Assembly: GCA_965248255.1 (NCBI GenBank) | Contig: CBDFIW010000003.1 | Span: 1,674,001 to 1,738,000 of the forward strand | Reading direction: 5' to 3' | Source: JAKZVK01 sp965248255 | GTDB lineage: Bacteria; Acidobacteriota; Terriglobia; Bryobacterales; UBA6623 | Length of the DNA: 64,000 bases | Shown: piece by piece, positions 35,567 to 44,679 of the stretch | Layout of the letters: each line of letters begins with the position of its first letter | How positions within the stretch are numbered: the stretch's first letter is position 1 | Translations under genes and position numbers: made by a program | The notes under the pieces: model-generated | The model's database searches: none | Told to the model about the DNA's origin: nothing | What the model saw: the letters and a program-made list of their open reading frames with translations, nothing else

Positions 35567-36660
35567 TTGACTCCCGCATAATATAGAGTCAGTCAAAACA
35601 AAGAGAAGACTGTTTCCAGAAGGCCGTGATCAAACGCGGTTTGCGGTACATGCGGCGGAGTGCCTTGCGGGCCCGCTCGTTCAGCTCGCCGTAGTCTTTC
35701 GGACAGACGTTCGGCAACTCGTGCTGCTTCCAGTAAGCCCAGATGTATTCCACCGGATTCAACTCCGGCGCATAGGGTGGCAAGTACTCGGTTGCGATGT
35801 GGCCTTCGGAGAGTTCGATGAACTCTTGCACCAGGCGGCTACGGTGCGCCGGCAGCCGATCCCAGACGATCAGCAGCGGGCGATCGATATGACGTACCAA
35901 CGCCTTGAGAAAGTCGGTCACTTGCTCTTTGCCGATCGCACCGGGATAGAGCCGGAAGTAGAAGTTACGCAGCGTCAGCCCCGCCGAGACGGAAAGCTTC
36001 TCCCAGTTGAAGTTAAACTGCAGCACCGGTGTTTGGCCACGTGGCGCCCAGGTGCGGCAGCGATGCGGCTTCTGACTCAATCCGCTTTCGTCGATGAAGA
36101 CGAGCGTACGGCCTTCGTTTTGGGCTTTTTTTTAATGCGCTTCCAGGTCTTGCGCTTCCAGGTGCGGATCCGCTCTTCGTTGCGCTCGCGCGCCTTTCCG
36201 GCCGGGCGTTGCGGGCTCCAGTCGAGCGCTCGCAGGATCTTCCAGGCGTGGCCTGCGTGGTATGCGACCCCGAACTCGTCTCCGGTCAGCCGAGCCACCC
36301 GCGGACAGCTCCACAGGGGCGTTGGGAAGCCGTGGGCTTCCGGGCCTTCCAGCAGCAGCGACGTCAGGCGTTCGCGTTGTGCGGCATCGAGGAGCGGCTT
36401 GCGTCCGGCGCGCCCGGCCTGGCGGAGTCCGGCCGCACCCTGCTCGCGGTATTGCCGCCGCCACTCACTGACGGTTTGGCGAGCGACGTTCAGCCGTCTC
36501 GCCGTCTCGGACTGATTGTGGCCTTGGTGGAGCAGCCGCATCGCTTCGAAACGGCGCTTCTCCAGCGCCTTGAAATCCCGCTTCACACCTTTGGGGTTGC
36601 CCATACATATATAGATGCTCCACACTGTCAAAAAGTGTCATAATAATTTGCGGGATTCAA
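35567..36660 (-). mobile_element. IS630-family insertion sequence, copy 2 (1,094 bp)
   Basis: Same ends as copy 1. TA at 35565-35566 is repeated at 36661-36662. Removing the element plus one TA rejoins the host gene as CGT-GGC-CTA-AGT-TAT without shifting the frame. Confidence 0.92.
35589..36604 (-). CDS. IS630 transposase with -1 frameshift (copy 2)
   Basis: Frame A from ATG 36604 to 36077 and frame B 35589-36080, joined by the A8 slippery run at 36126-36133 (read on the minus strand). Protein identical to copy 4 as far as read. All three catalytic motifs are present, so the copy should be active. Confidence 0.87.
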
Positions 36661-37599
36661 TAGGCCACGATAGCGATAGCCCCCAATGACGGAACCGCTG
36701 CAAGCTTGGTCCAAATGAGAGTGATCGAGAATCGGCGGCACCAGGGAGGGGTTGCCGCAAATGTAGTGGTCGGCGAGGCACAAGTTGCCTTCAAGGACGT
36801 TCCAACCGAAGTTCTCGCCACCCGGACTGGTTCCCGGGACGAGGTCAATTTCTTCCCTGCTGTCCCAACCGACGTCACCAATGTACATGTCGCCGGTACG
36901 CCGGTCGAAGCTAAAGCGCCAAGGGTTGCGAAGGCCCCAGACCCAAATCTCCCCGCGGGCGTTCGGGACGGCGGCGAAAGGATTCGTCGCGGGAATCGAG
37001 TAACCGTTCCCCTGGTTCACATCCACCCGCAAGATCGCTCCATACAGCGAATAGAGGCTCTGCGCCTCTCCACCGTTCGCGCCGCCGTCACCCACGCCGA
37101 TGTAGAGCAAGCCGTCGGGCCCGAACTGCAGTTGACCACCGTTGTGGCTGGACGAGGGTTGCGGAACGCTCAGCAGGACTTCTTCCGACGTAGGATCCGC
37201 GACATTGGGGTCCTCGGAGACCCGAAAGCGTGATACTACAGTGTCACCGTCGACGCCGGTATAGTCCACAAAGAAGTACCCATTACTCTCAAACTGAGGA
37301 TGGAAGGCGACACTGAGCAAGCCCCGTTCGGAACAGCAGCTCACTTGCGAGGTGAGATCCAGAAAGGGCTCGTCCAGTACACGCTCGTCGTCGAAGACCC
37401 GGATCCGCCCTTGCTGCACGACGATAAATAACCGCCCCGAGCCGTCGCCGGCGTGTGTTACTTGGACAGCGCGAAAGACATTGTGCACAACCGGTTCGAA
37501 AACAAGCTGGTCGACGAGGTTTTCTTGTGCTCTCAGCAGAGTTGCAGACAGCAGGCCGGCTGTCACGGCAAGAGCCAACCGTCCGCAGCCAATCGCCAC

Positions 37600-37985
37600 G
37601 AGTGGACCTCCTTTACGCTTCGTGTAACCAGAAAGAAACGACAGAGTAGCAGAAGTCGCACGCAGGATGAGTTCAGAAAGGCGGGCCCGCAGCGTAGGGA
37701 GTTCGGGGGGAGTTGGGATTCCGGCGGGGTTCCGGAAAAAGTCGGGGACTACAGCTCCTCGAATTCCTCCGCCGAAAGGTGTACCTGCGCGAGGATGCTG
37801 CGCGGGCTACCGGCGGGGACCTCCCGGTGAGAAGCCGAGCCTTGAACGCCAGTGACGGGTACCCAGCTTTCGTTGGCTAATCGGGTTCTTGACCCCTCAC
37901 TGGCGTTCAGGGCTCGGCTGTTTTCGTGGCACGCTGCTTGTTGAAAACTTGACACGTTTGTTCAGATGAAGCTTGTATCAGACGG
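37600..37985. other. Noncoding spacer with large inverted repeat
   Basis: No gene. Holds the stem-loop at 37833-37919 and, near 37750-37775, a stretch (GAATTCGAGGAG read on the minus strand) shared with 57498-57515 beside the dispersed repeat. Confidence 0.5.
37833..37919. repeat. 23-bp inverted repeat, 41-base loop
   Basis: Left arm 37833-37855 (AGCCGAGCCTTGAACGCC plus AGTGA) and right arm 37897-37919 match at 22 of 23 positions. A further half-copy, CACTGGCGTTCCGGGCTCGG, lies at 41957-41976. It looks like a small non-autonomous repeat or a structured RNA; there is no T-run, so it is not a simple terminator. Confidence 0.6.
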
Positions 37986-39638
37986 CTAGATCGTCGCGGT
38001 GATCTCACCCAGCTTCTTTGTAAGCAACTGGTTCTCGCGATAGTCGATGGGAATGACGACTAACGCGGGGCCGCCTTGCTGGAACGCTTGCTCCAATGTA
38101 TCCCTTAGCTCCACGCTGCGCTCTACGCGGTGGCCCTGCCAGCCTAAGGATTGCGCCAGTTGAAGCCAGTCGGGATTCCCGAAGGCCAGGTCGGTACTAC
38201 TGTTGAATTGGTTCTCCTGCTTCCAGATGATGAGGCCGTAACCGCCGTCCTCCCAGACCATAACGACGACGTTGCTGTTCAGGCGCCGGGCCGTCTCCAT
38301 CTCTTGGACGTTCATCAGGAAGCCACCGTCGCCGGCGATGGCCAGAACGCGCCGGTCCGGGAACACGAGGCTTGCAGCGATGGCGCCCGGCAGAGCGGAT
38401 CCCATCGAGCAAAAGCCATTCGGAATCAGGCAGGTGTTGGGTTCGTGGCAGTGGTAGTGCCGCGCGATCCACATCTTGTGCGCTCCGACGTCGGAGAGCA
38501 AGATGTCTTCGGGGCCAAGCACCTGACGTGCGTCCCAAACGGCTTTCTGCGGGCGAATGGAGCCTTCGGTCTCGTCGTCTTTGTGCTGCTCGAGGTCAGC
38601 CCGGATCTCCGCGCGGATCTTGCGCTGGTGGGCGAGGTCAAACTTGGGAAGGCCTACGCGATCGAGCCGCTCGTTCAGCATCCATAGCGTGTGCGCGAGA
38701 TCGCCGATGAGCTCTACGTCAGGATGGTAGTTCTGGTCGATCTCCGCGGGCAGGAAGTCGGCGTGGATGACCCGTTTGGTTCCCTTCGGGTTCCAAAGTT
38801 GCGGCTGGTACTCGACCATGTCGAAGCCGAGCGTGAGCACGAGGTCCGCGTCGTCGATGGCAAACGACACACGGTCTTTGGAGCCGAGTCCGATGGTGTA
38901 GAGGCAGTAGGGAGCGTCCCTGTCGACACAGCCCTTGGCCATGAACGTGCTGATGACCCCAATACGGGTGCGTTCGCAAAGCAAGCGCAACTGCTTGCTG
39001 GCGCGTTTACGGATGGCGCCGTTGCCGGCGAGAATGACGGGCTTCTTGGCGTTGCTCAACATCTCGAACGCGCGGTCGACGATCTTGTCGTCCGGGACCG
39101 AGCGGCGGAAGCGCTTCGGCTTGAGAGGTTGGGTGAGGGCATCGATCTTGGCGATGTCTTCAGGCAGCTCGATGTGGACGGCGCCGGGCTTCTCGGTTCG
39201 CGCGAGCCGCACAGCCTTGCGCACGATTTCCGGAATGGTGTTCGGATGTCGAATGCTGGTAGCCCATTTCGTGACCGGGTCGAACATCGCCACCACGTCC
39301 ATGACTTGGTGTGACTCTTTGTGCAGCCGTTGCGACGAGCCCTGACCGGTCAACACCAACATGGGTGCGCGGTCCATGTTGGAATCGGCAACGCCCGTGA
39401 TGAGGTTCGTCGCTCCGGGGCCGAGCGTCCCCAGACAGCCGGCGGGATTACCGGTGAGACGCCCGTAGATCTCGGCCATGAACGCGGCGCCTTGTTCGTG
39501 GCGCGTGAGAACGAACTTGATCTTGTCTGACTTAGCCAACGACATGACGAAGTCAGCGTTCTCCTCGCCGGGGACACCGAAGATGTACTCAATGCCTTCT
39601 TCTTCGAGGCACTTCACAAATAGGTCGGAGGCTTTCAT
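37986..39638 (-). CDS. Acetolactate-synthase-like ThDP enzyme
   Basis: 550 aa with all three domains. Pyrimidine-binding part: FGVPGEENADF, then RHEQGAAFMAEIYGRL with the catalytic Glu in the first motif. Central domain: DRAFEMLSNAKKPVILAGNG. PP-binding part: AIAGDGGFLMNVQEMETARR with the GDG...N metal motif. Length and the MKASDLFVKCLEEEGIEYIF start fit the catabolic AlsS/IlvB-like group. No regulatory subunit is nearby, so a fermentative or side role is more likely than branched-chain synthesis. It could also be another ThDP decarboxylase of the family. Confidence 0.85.
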   Translation of the reverse strand: MKASDLFVKCLEEEGIEYIFGVPGEENADFVMSLAKSDKIKFVLTRHEQGAAFMAEIYGRLTGNPAGCLGTLGPGATNLITGVADSNMDRAPMLVLTGQGSSQRLHKESHQVMDVVAMFDPVTKWATSIRHPNTIPEIVRKAVRLARTEKPGAVHIELPEDIAKIDALTQPLKPKRFRRSVPDDKIVDRAFEMLSNAKKPVILAGNGAIRKRASKQLRLLCERTRIGVISTFMAKGCVDRDAPYCLYTIGLGSKDRVSFAIDDADLVLTLGFDMVEYQPQLWNPKGTKRVIHADFLPAEIDQNYHPDVELIGDLAHTLWMLNERLDRVGLPKFDLAHQRKIRAEIRADLEQHKDDETEGSIRPQKAVWDARQVLGPEDILLSDVGAHKMWIARHYHCHEPNTCLIPNGFCSMGSALPGAIAASLVFPDRRVLAIAGDGGFLMNVQEMETARRLNSNVVVMVWEDGGYGLIIWKQENQFNSSTDLAFGNPDWLQLAQSLGWQGHRVERSVELRDTLEQAFQQGGPALVVIPIDYRENQLLTKKLGEITATI

Positions 39639-40122
39639 CTGGATTCAGCGATGTCCGTTGGCCGTTGAGTTTGGGAATCGCGCCCGACCGTCCAGATTGT
39701 AGCGCTCGCGCCGAAGGTGCGTGCAGTGGACGGCGATGGCGGCGGCGGGTGCGCGCTTCATGACATCGTTGGATTCGGATGAGGAGCAGGAAACTCACCA
39801 GGTCTGGCAAAAGCCTGCGAACACGCGTAGCGCAGGGTTCGGAGACCCGCGGCTTTTCGCCTTTCTGACCCACCGGCTGTCGGGAGGAACACGGCTCCGT
39901 CGCCCCTGACGGGGCGCACCTATGTTCGTAGAGGTTACGTACGGATTTGGACACCGGAGAATCAGAAGATCAGCCGGCCTGCTGTTTCTTGTTTTATGGT
40001 AAAATCCGACTCGGTAAGGGGACCTTTCTTGTGAAGGGACATCGCGAGGGATTGACCACGATGCCTATTCTCTCGCGGATCACATGAGGCGAGACCGGTT
40101 TCTCGATCTTGTAGGAAATGAC
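39639..40122. other. Divergent-promoter-type spacer, no gene seen
   Basis: About 480 bases between the minus-strand ThDP enzyme and the plus-strand TIGR03437 gene. AT content rises near 39980-40020 (CTTGTTTTATGGTAAAATCC), where a plus-strand promoter is plausible. Nothing else recognised. Confidence 0.4.
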
Positions 40123-41735
40123 ATGAGCAGATATTGGTTTGCGGCACTGGTTCTCGGGCTTCTGGCGAGCCCTGCGGCGCTAGCGCAGGCTCCGGTGATC
40201 AGCCCGCCTGTGAACGCCTTCTCGTTCGGGCCCGAACTCTCTCCTGGAGTTCTGGCGACGCTGGACGGGCAGAACCTCTCGGCATCAGGGGCTACTTGCG
40301 GTCTCACAACACCCTCCCCATGGCCCACAGTGTTCCCGGACTGCAATGCGATGGTGCTCATCAACGGAGAAGCTGCCCCGATAAGCTTCAACAACGCTAC
40401 CACCATTAACTTTCAATTTCCGCTTGATGAGGTGCCTGGGGCTGGGCCCTCTGCGCCGGTCGAAATCGTTGTCGATGTTGACGGTGTTCGGTCCGAGCCG
40501 GTCATGGTTGAGCTGCAGCGTTTCGCGCCGGCGTTCTTTACGGCTGACGCAAGTGGAACCGGTATTGGGGGATTTTCGCGGATTAGTGGGGGTGCTCCAG
40601 GGCCTATCACGGCGGAGAATCGCGCCGCGCCGGGTGACATTCTCTCCGGCTTCGCAGTCGGTCTGGGCCCCACAGACCCGCTAGTTCCGGCGGAACTGCA
40701 GGTGGTGGGACCGTAGTCGCTCAGATCAAAGTCCTGATCCACGGAGACGCCAAAGCGGTGCGGGAAGCCCAGGTACTCGGCGCTGTCCTGCTGCCTACTT
40801 TCGTGGGTTTCTACCAAGTCAACTTCACCCTGCCTGACGACCTGCCGTTGCCGAGCGACCCCGGCTATTTCTACCGCGTCGAACTGTTGATTGAAGATGG
40901 GGGAGAGGAAGTCAGAAGCAGTCAGGTCCTCTTGCCCGTCCAACAGGGCGACCACGAGATCACCGGAGTGTGCGACGCAGCGGGTTGTCAAGAGGTCATC
41001 TCACCGGGGTCCATTGCCTCAGTCTTCGGGAATTTCGCGGAGCAGATGGCGCGCGCTGACTCCGTCCCATTGAGCATGAACCTCAACGGCTACTCGGTCA
41101 CCTTCAACGGCATGCCCGGCGCGCTCTTCGGTGTCTTTCCGGGCCAAGACGGAGCTCAGGATCAGGCCAACGTCCAAGTACCCTGGGGTATCGATGTCAG
41201 CAGCGGGACGGTCGAGGTGCAGGTCCATTGGGAGGACGACACCGGAACGGTCTGGAGCGAGCCCTTCACGGCCAACGCGGCCCAAGCCTCGCCCGGGATC
41301 TTCTTACTGGGTCCGCGGGCGATCGTCACCAATTTCAGCCTGGGCGAAGACGACGTAATCACGGGCTCCTGGGCGCAGCCGGAGGGCTTCTTCCCCGGTG
41401 TGACCGGGCAGCCGGCGGCGATCGGAGGAGTCATCACCGTGTGGTGCGGTGGCCTGGGACCGGTGACGAACACGCCGGAGACGGGTGACATTCCGATGGG
41501 TGAACTGCCGTTTGCGACCAAGGAAGTGCGCGTGTTCATTGGGGGTATTCAGGCGATGGTGCTCGCGAGTATTCTGCAGCCGACATCGGTTGGGTTGAAT
41601 CAAATCAACGCCTTCGTGCCGGAAGGGGTAACGCCGGGCGACGAGGTGCCGATTGTCATCGAAGTGGAATGCGAGGACGGCACCATCCTCCGCAGCCGAG
41701 AAGATGCAACCATCGCCGTGAGGCCCGCGCCGTAG
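40123..41735 (+). pseudogene. Secreted TIGR03437-type repeat protein, frameshifted
   Basis: ATG 40123 starts a signal peptide (MSRYWFAALVLGLLASPAALAQ). The first part reads ILINGEAAPISFNNATTINF-like text (printed here MVLINGEAAPISFNNATTIN) and GDILSGFAVGLGPTDPLVPA, then stops at 40714-40716. In the frame one base back the text goes on GGGTVVAQIKVLIHGDAKAV, then GFYQVNFTLP, and a second and third domain (ISPGSIASVFGNFAEQMA, WCGGLGPVTNTPETGDI, VGLNQINAFVPEGVTPGDEV) to 41735. These are TIGR03437-type units, very frequent in Solibacter-like genomes and thought to be cell-surface or adhesive. The shift lies between about 40680 and 40709. Confidence 0.78.
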
Positions 41736-41930
41736 GGATTCGTTGGAACGGCGGAAGCAGCCGCGCCGCGAACCTTAGTGAGCTAGGCCACCGGCACTGC
41801 CGGATTGGACGGGGGTGTGACCCAGCGCAGCCTTCTGGCTACGGGGAATCTCGCAGCTACTTTCGCCGTCTTGACGCAGAATCAACAAGTTGCCGGCGGA
41901 TTACAGACGAGGGGTGCAAAGGGCCCTTCG

Positions 41931-41976
41931 CCCCCCCCCAGCACAGCTGTACCCGCCACTGGCGTTCCGGGCTCGG
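41931..41976. repeat. C9 tract and half-copy of the 37.8-kb inverted repeat
   Basis: Nine C at 41931-41939 are followed by CACTGGCGTTCCGGGCTCGG (41957-41976), which matches the right arm of the inverted repeat at 37897-37917 but one base. The surrounding 41736-42007 has no gene. Confidence 0.5.
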
Positions 41977-42007
41977 AATCTCGTGAGTCGGTGTTCAGGA
42001 TCCGAAT

Positions 42008-43240
42008 TCAAGGGATCTTCTCGTAATCACCTGATTCGTACCACAAGGGGAAGGCTAGTCCGTCCTCGTCGAAGACGACTTCTCCGTTGCGCACGGTCAG
42101 GACGCAGCGCACGCGTTCGCTGCCGAGCAGTTTCTTTTTCCAGGCGTCCTTGAGGGCGAAGACACCCGCCTCGTGCCTGAGAACGGCGATGTCGGCGACT
42201 TTGCCCTCACCCAGAGTGCCCAACTGTGGGAAGCGTTTGATGGCCTTCGCCGGATTTACTGTCGATCGCTCGATGGCGTCGGGCAGATCCATGCCCAGGT
42301 TCATCATTTTCGTGATGCAGTTGGGCATGTCCGACTCGGTGGTGAAGATGCTGATGCCGTGGAGATCGGTGCTGATGGTGTCGGGTGGGAAGCCGTCCGC
42401 CATGGCTTTGGTGGCGACCGGCCAGAGAAAGCTTCCAGCGCCGTGCCCCATGTCGAATAGCACACCCCGGCGGCGGGCTTCCCGCATGTAGGGCTGCACC
42501 TTGCCGGAGAAACGGTCGACCACCTCAACTTGCCGGTCGTTGTAGAAATGAGTGTGCATGTCGCCGGGGCGGAGGATGTCGAGAACCTTCGTGCGCGTGT
42601 CACGGTCGTACTTGGTGAGAATGTGGTTGTCGAGAATCACAGGCGTATCCGACAATCGGCCTGCTTCCACCGCGCGGCGCACGGAAACCCAACCCATACC
42701 CCCAAAGTGCGCGTTCTTGATCCCCACAATGAGGTCGGGATACTGCTTGATCTTGGCGGCTGTCCTTTCTGAATCCATGTCGTCGACGTTGCTCTCATCC
42801 GCCCCCATGCCGCCGCCGACGATGTTGATGAAGGTGAGCACGCGGGTCTTCGCGCGATCGACGATCTTCGCCTTGTAGTCTTCGAAGTTCTTCCAGCCGG
42901 GACCGCCACAGTCCAGCAGCGTGGTGGTGCCGGTGACGAGAGCGGTGTCGTCGGGGAAGAGGCTCACGTCCGGTCCGTAGGTGTGTCCATGCAGGTCGAT
43001 CAAGCCGGGCGTCACGTGGAGCCCGGAGACGTCTACCGTCTTCTTGGCTTGTTCGACCGGGATGGAAGGCGCGACTTTCGCGATCGTAGTGCCGGTGATG
43101 GCGATGTCGGCAATGCCGTCGATCTCGTTGGCCGGATCAATGACGTGGCCACCTCTGAGTAGGAGGTCGTAGGTCTGGGCTTTGGAGGTGGGAGGGAGAA
43201 GAACTGCAAGGAGCGGGGCGAGGAGCACCAGTCTCTGCAT
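42008..43240 (-). CDS. Exported amidohydrolase (DgaE-neighbour / EF_0837-like deacetylase group)
   Basis: 410 aa from ATG 43240, which begins a signal peptide (MQRLVLLAPLLAVLLPPTSKA). Metal-binding HGH in LHVTPGLIDLHGHTYGPDV, a barrel with NAHFGGMGW, DNHIL, GDMHTHFYNDRQ, FDMGHGAGSF and the late Asp in STDLHGIS; this is the dihydroorotase-like amidohydrolase fold. Enzymes of this subgroup are repeatedly found next to SelA-like PLP enzymes, as here (two such genes upstream on the same strand, 108 bases away). They hydrolyse N-acyl or cyclic-amide substrates. The signal peptide places it in the periplasm. Confidence 0.85.
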   Translation of the reverse strand: MQRLVLLAPLLAVLLPPTSKAQTYDLLLRGGHVIDPANEIDGIADIAITGTTIAKVAPSIPVEQAKKTVDVSGLHVTPGLIDLHGHTYGPDVSLFPDDTALVTGTTTLLDCGGPGWKNFEDYKAKIVDRAKTRVLTFINIVGGGMGADESNVDDMDSERTAAKIKQYPDLIVGIKNAHFGGMGWVSVRRAVEAGRLSDTPVILDNHILTKYDRDTRTKVLDILRPGDMHTHFYNDRQVEVVDRFSGKVQPYMREARRRGVLFDMGHGAGSFLWPVATKAMADGFPPDTISTDLHGISIFTTESDMPNCITKMMNLGMDLPDAIERSTVNPAKAIKRFPQLGTLGEGKVADIAVLRHEAGVFALKDAWKKKLLGSERVRCVLTVRNGEVVFDEDGLAFPLWYESGDYEKIP

Positions 43241-43267
43241 TGCGGCGAACCAGGAGCCGAGATGAGT

Positions 43268-43301
43268 CTCGGCTCGGCACGCTGAGAGCGTGCGCCACAT
43301 C
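43268..43301 (-). repeat. REP-like palindrome, copy 2
   Basis: Read on the minus strand it begins GATGTGGCGCACGC and ends GCGTGCCGAGCCGAG, matching 17649-17682. The loop-closing pair is T-A here (CGCT...AGCG) and C-G there (CGCC...GGCG). It lies just upstream of the amidohydrolase start. Confidence 0.65.
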
Positions 43302-43347
43302 TTGATTGCGATACCGTTCATGAAGGTTCGTGCCGGTACAGAATAGC

Positions 43348-44592
43348 CTACGCCCCAGCAGCCGCTTCTTTCAGGATCTCTCGGACGCGTTCAGCGACGA
43401 GGATCTCTTCGCCCGGCTCTAGCTGGTAGGGGAAGATTCCCAGCCCCTTCCAGGCCGGCCGGAACCGCCGCATGTCGCTGGCTTCGATGGAAGGGTTGCC
43501 GTGGCGCAGCTTCTCCAGCATCTGCTCTATCGAGAGACCCAGCTTCTGCTCGTCCCACTGAACCGACAATCGCGGGGTATGGCTGTAGTCGTTGTTGGGT
43601 ATGAACTCGCTGATGACCGTAGGCAGGCCCTGAAGCCGTTTGGCGACGCGATTGAGCTTCGTATAGTGCTCGCGGCGTATGGCAGCGTGATCCTGCTTCA
43701 GGTAGAGTTCAAGAGCGGCGAGGAGCCCGACAATTTCTTCCTTGCCGACCTTGGCGATTCGGGCCAAGTAGTTACTGGGAGCAGCGTTGGCGTAGGCCTT
43801 CCGGATCCACTCTTTCTTGCCCATCAGGATTCCGGTGCACTGGGGGCCGCGCAGGTTCTTGCCGCCGCTGTAGGCCACCATGTCGCAACCCATCTTCACA
43901 AATTTGCTGAGGTTCTCCTCGGGTGGGATCTCGGCTGCGGCGTCGAGGATCAGCGGCAGGCCATGTTTATGGCTGATCTCCAGATATCGCTCGAGCGAAA
44001 CCTTGTGACCCATGCTGTTGTGGCTCAGGACGAATGCCAGGGCCGCCGTCTTCTCGCTGATCGCCTTCGGGATGTCCGGCTCCGTGTCTACGTTGACCAG
44101 CTTCACGCCCACCATGCTAAAGGCATGGTCGAAGGAGCTGCGGTGGGGCGTTTGGATCACGATCTCACTCTTCATTCCCGTGAGGTCGGGCAACTGTCGC
44201 ATCTTCCTCTTGTCGTCACCAGCGGTCACCGCGCAGGTGGCGAGGCAGAGCGAGCAGGAAGCACCGGCTGTCACGAAGGCGTCCTCGGCTCCGGTCAGTT
44301 CTGCGATCTGCGCGCCGACCTTCTCTTGGAGCTCGTGGATCATAACGAAGTTGTGCGAAGCCTCCTCCATGGCTGCTGTCACTTCCGGGGGCATGAGGGT
44401 ACCGCCCCGGGTCGTTAGAGTGCCTACTGCATTGATGAAGGTGCGAACGCCTAGACGCTGATAGATGCCGGCCGTCTCCAGCCTGCGGGCAGGAGTAGCC
44501 GCAGCGGTGCTCGAGGCGGCGGCGGGAAGCAGCCAGGTGTCTCGGACGAAGTTTCTACGAGAGAGGTTTTTGAACAGTTTCATGTTTGCCAT
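43348..44592 (-). CDS. SelA-like PLP enzyme with Tat signal (1)
   Basis: 414 aa. KNLSRRNFVRDTWLLPAAAS is a twin-arginine signal. The body is the SelA/D-glucosaminate-6-phosphate ammonia-lyase type of fold-I PLP enzyme: FINAVGTLTTRGGTLMPPEV, AFVTAGASCSLCLATCAVTA, PLILDAAAEIPPEENLSKF and the PLP lysine in YSGGKNLRGPQCTGILMG. Real SelA (with Sec genes) is not indicated. Cognates act as lyases or racemases on sugar acids or amino acids. It is followed by the amidohydrolase and preceded by a paralogue (about 40-45% alike by eye), all on one strand. Confidence 0.84.
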   Translation of the reverse strand: MANMKLFKNLSRRNFVRDTWLLPAAASSTAAATPARRLETAGIYQRLGVRTFINAVGTLTTRGGTLMPPEVTAAMEEASHNFVMIHELQEKVGAQIAELTGAEDAFVTAGASCSLCLATCAVTAGDDKRKMRQLPDLTGMKSEIVIQTPHRSSFDHAFSMVGVKLVNVDTEPDIPKAISEKTAALAFVLSHNSMGHKVSLERYLEISHKHGLPLILDAAAEIPPEENLSKFVKMGCDMVAYSGGKNLRGPQCTGILMGKKEWIRKAYANAAPSNYLARIAKVGKEEIVGLLAALELYLKQDHAAIRREHYTKLNRVAKRLQGLPTVISEFIPNNDYSHTPRLSVQWDEQKLGLSIEQMLEKLRHGNPSIEASDMRRFRPAWKGLGIFPYQLEPGEEILVAERVREILKEAAAGA

Positions 44593-44679
44593 CCGTCGAG
44601 ATCCGTTGGGGCTTGTGAATCACAAGCGTGCCCCGGGCAGTTGGCATCCGGGGTGGGCGCTTTCGTCTCGCGTGTCACG

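Larger units (their letters stand above)
34644..37599 (-). pseudogene. Glucose/sorbosone-dehydrogenase-like protein with TIGR03437-type tail, split by IS630
   Basis: ATG 37599 opens a signal peptide (ALAVTAGLLSATLLRAQ), then a six-bladed sugar-dehydrogenase propeller (RLFIVVQQGRIRVFDDERVL, GLLSVAFHPQFESNGYFFVD, HNGGQLQFGPDGLLYIGVGD, WGLRNPWRFSFDRRTGDMYI, GDVGWDSREEIDLV) up to IS630 copy 2. Beyond the IS, reading resumes in frame: RGL then SYPQLDGVYFYADYCTGRFY, an Ig/IPT-like domain (SPTLAVAGGGDLVLTLAGLN) and the start of a TIGR03437-like domain (GVAAGSIASVYGADLA, PLPTTLGGAALRA). Homology fades after about 34905, so the tail is also lost. Would be a periplasmic PQQ-dependent aldose-oxidase-like enzyme. 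Confidence 0.82.

Noticed and set aside
37833..37919. Rho-independent terminator
   Set aside because: Long 41-base loop and no T-run after the stem.
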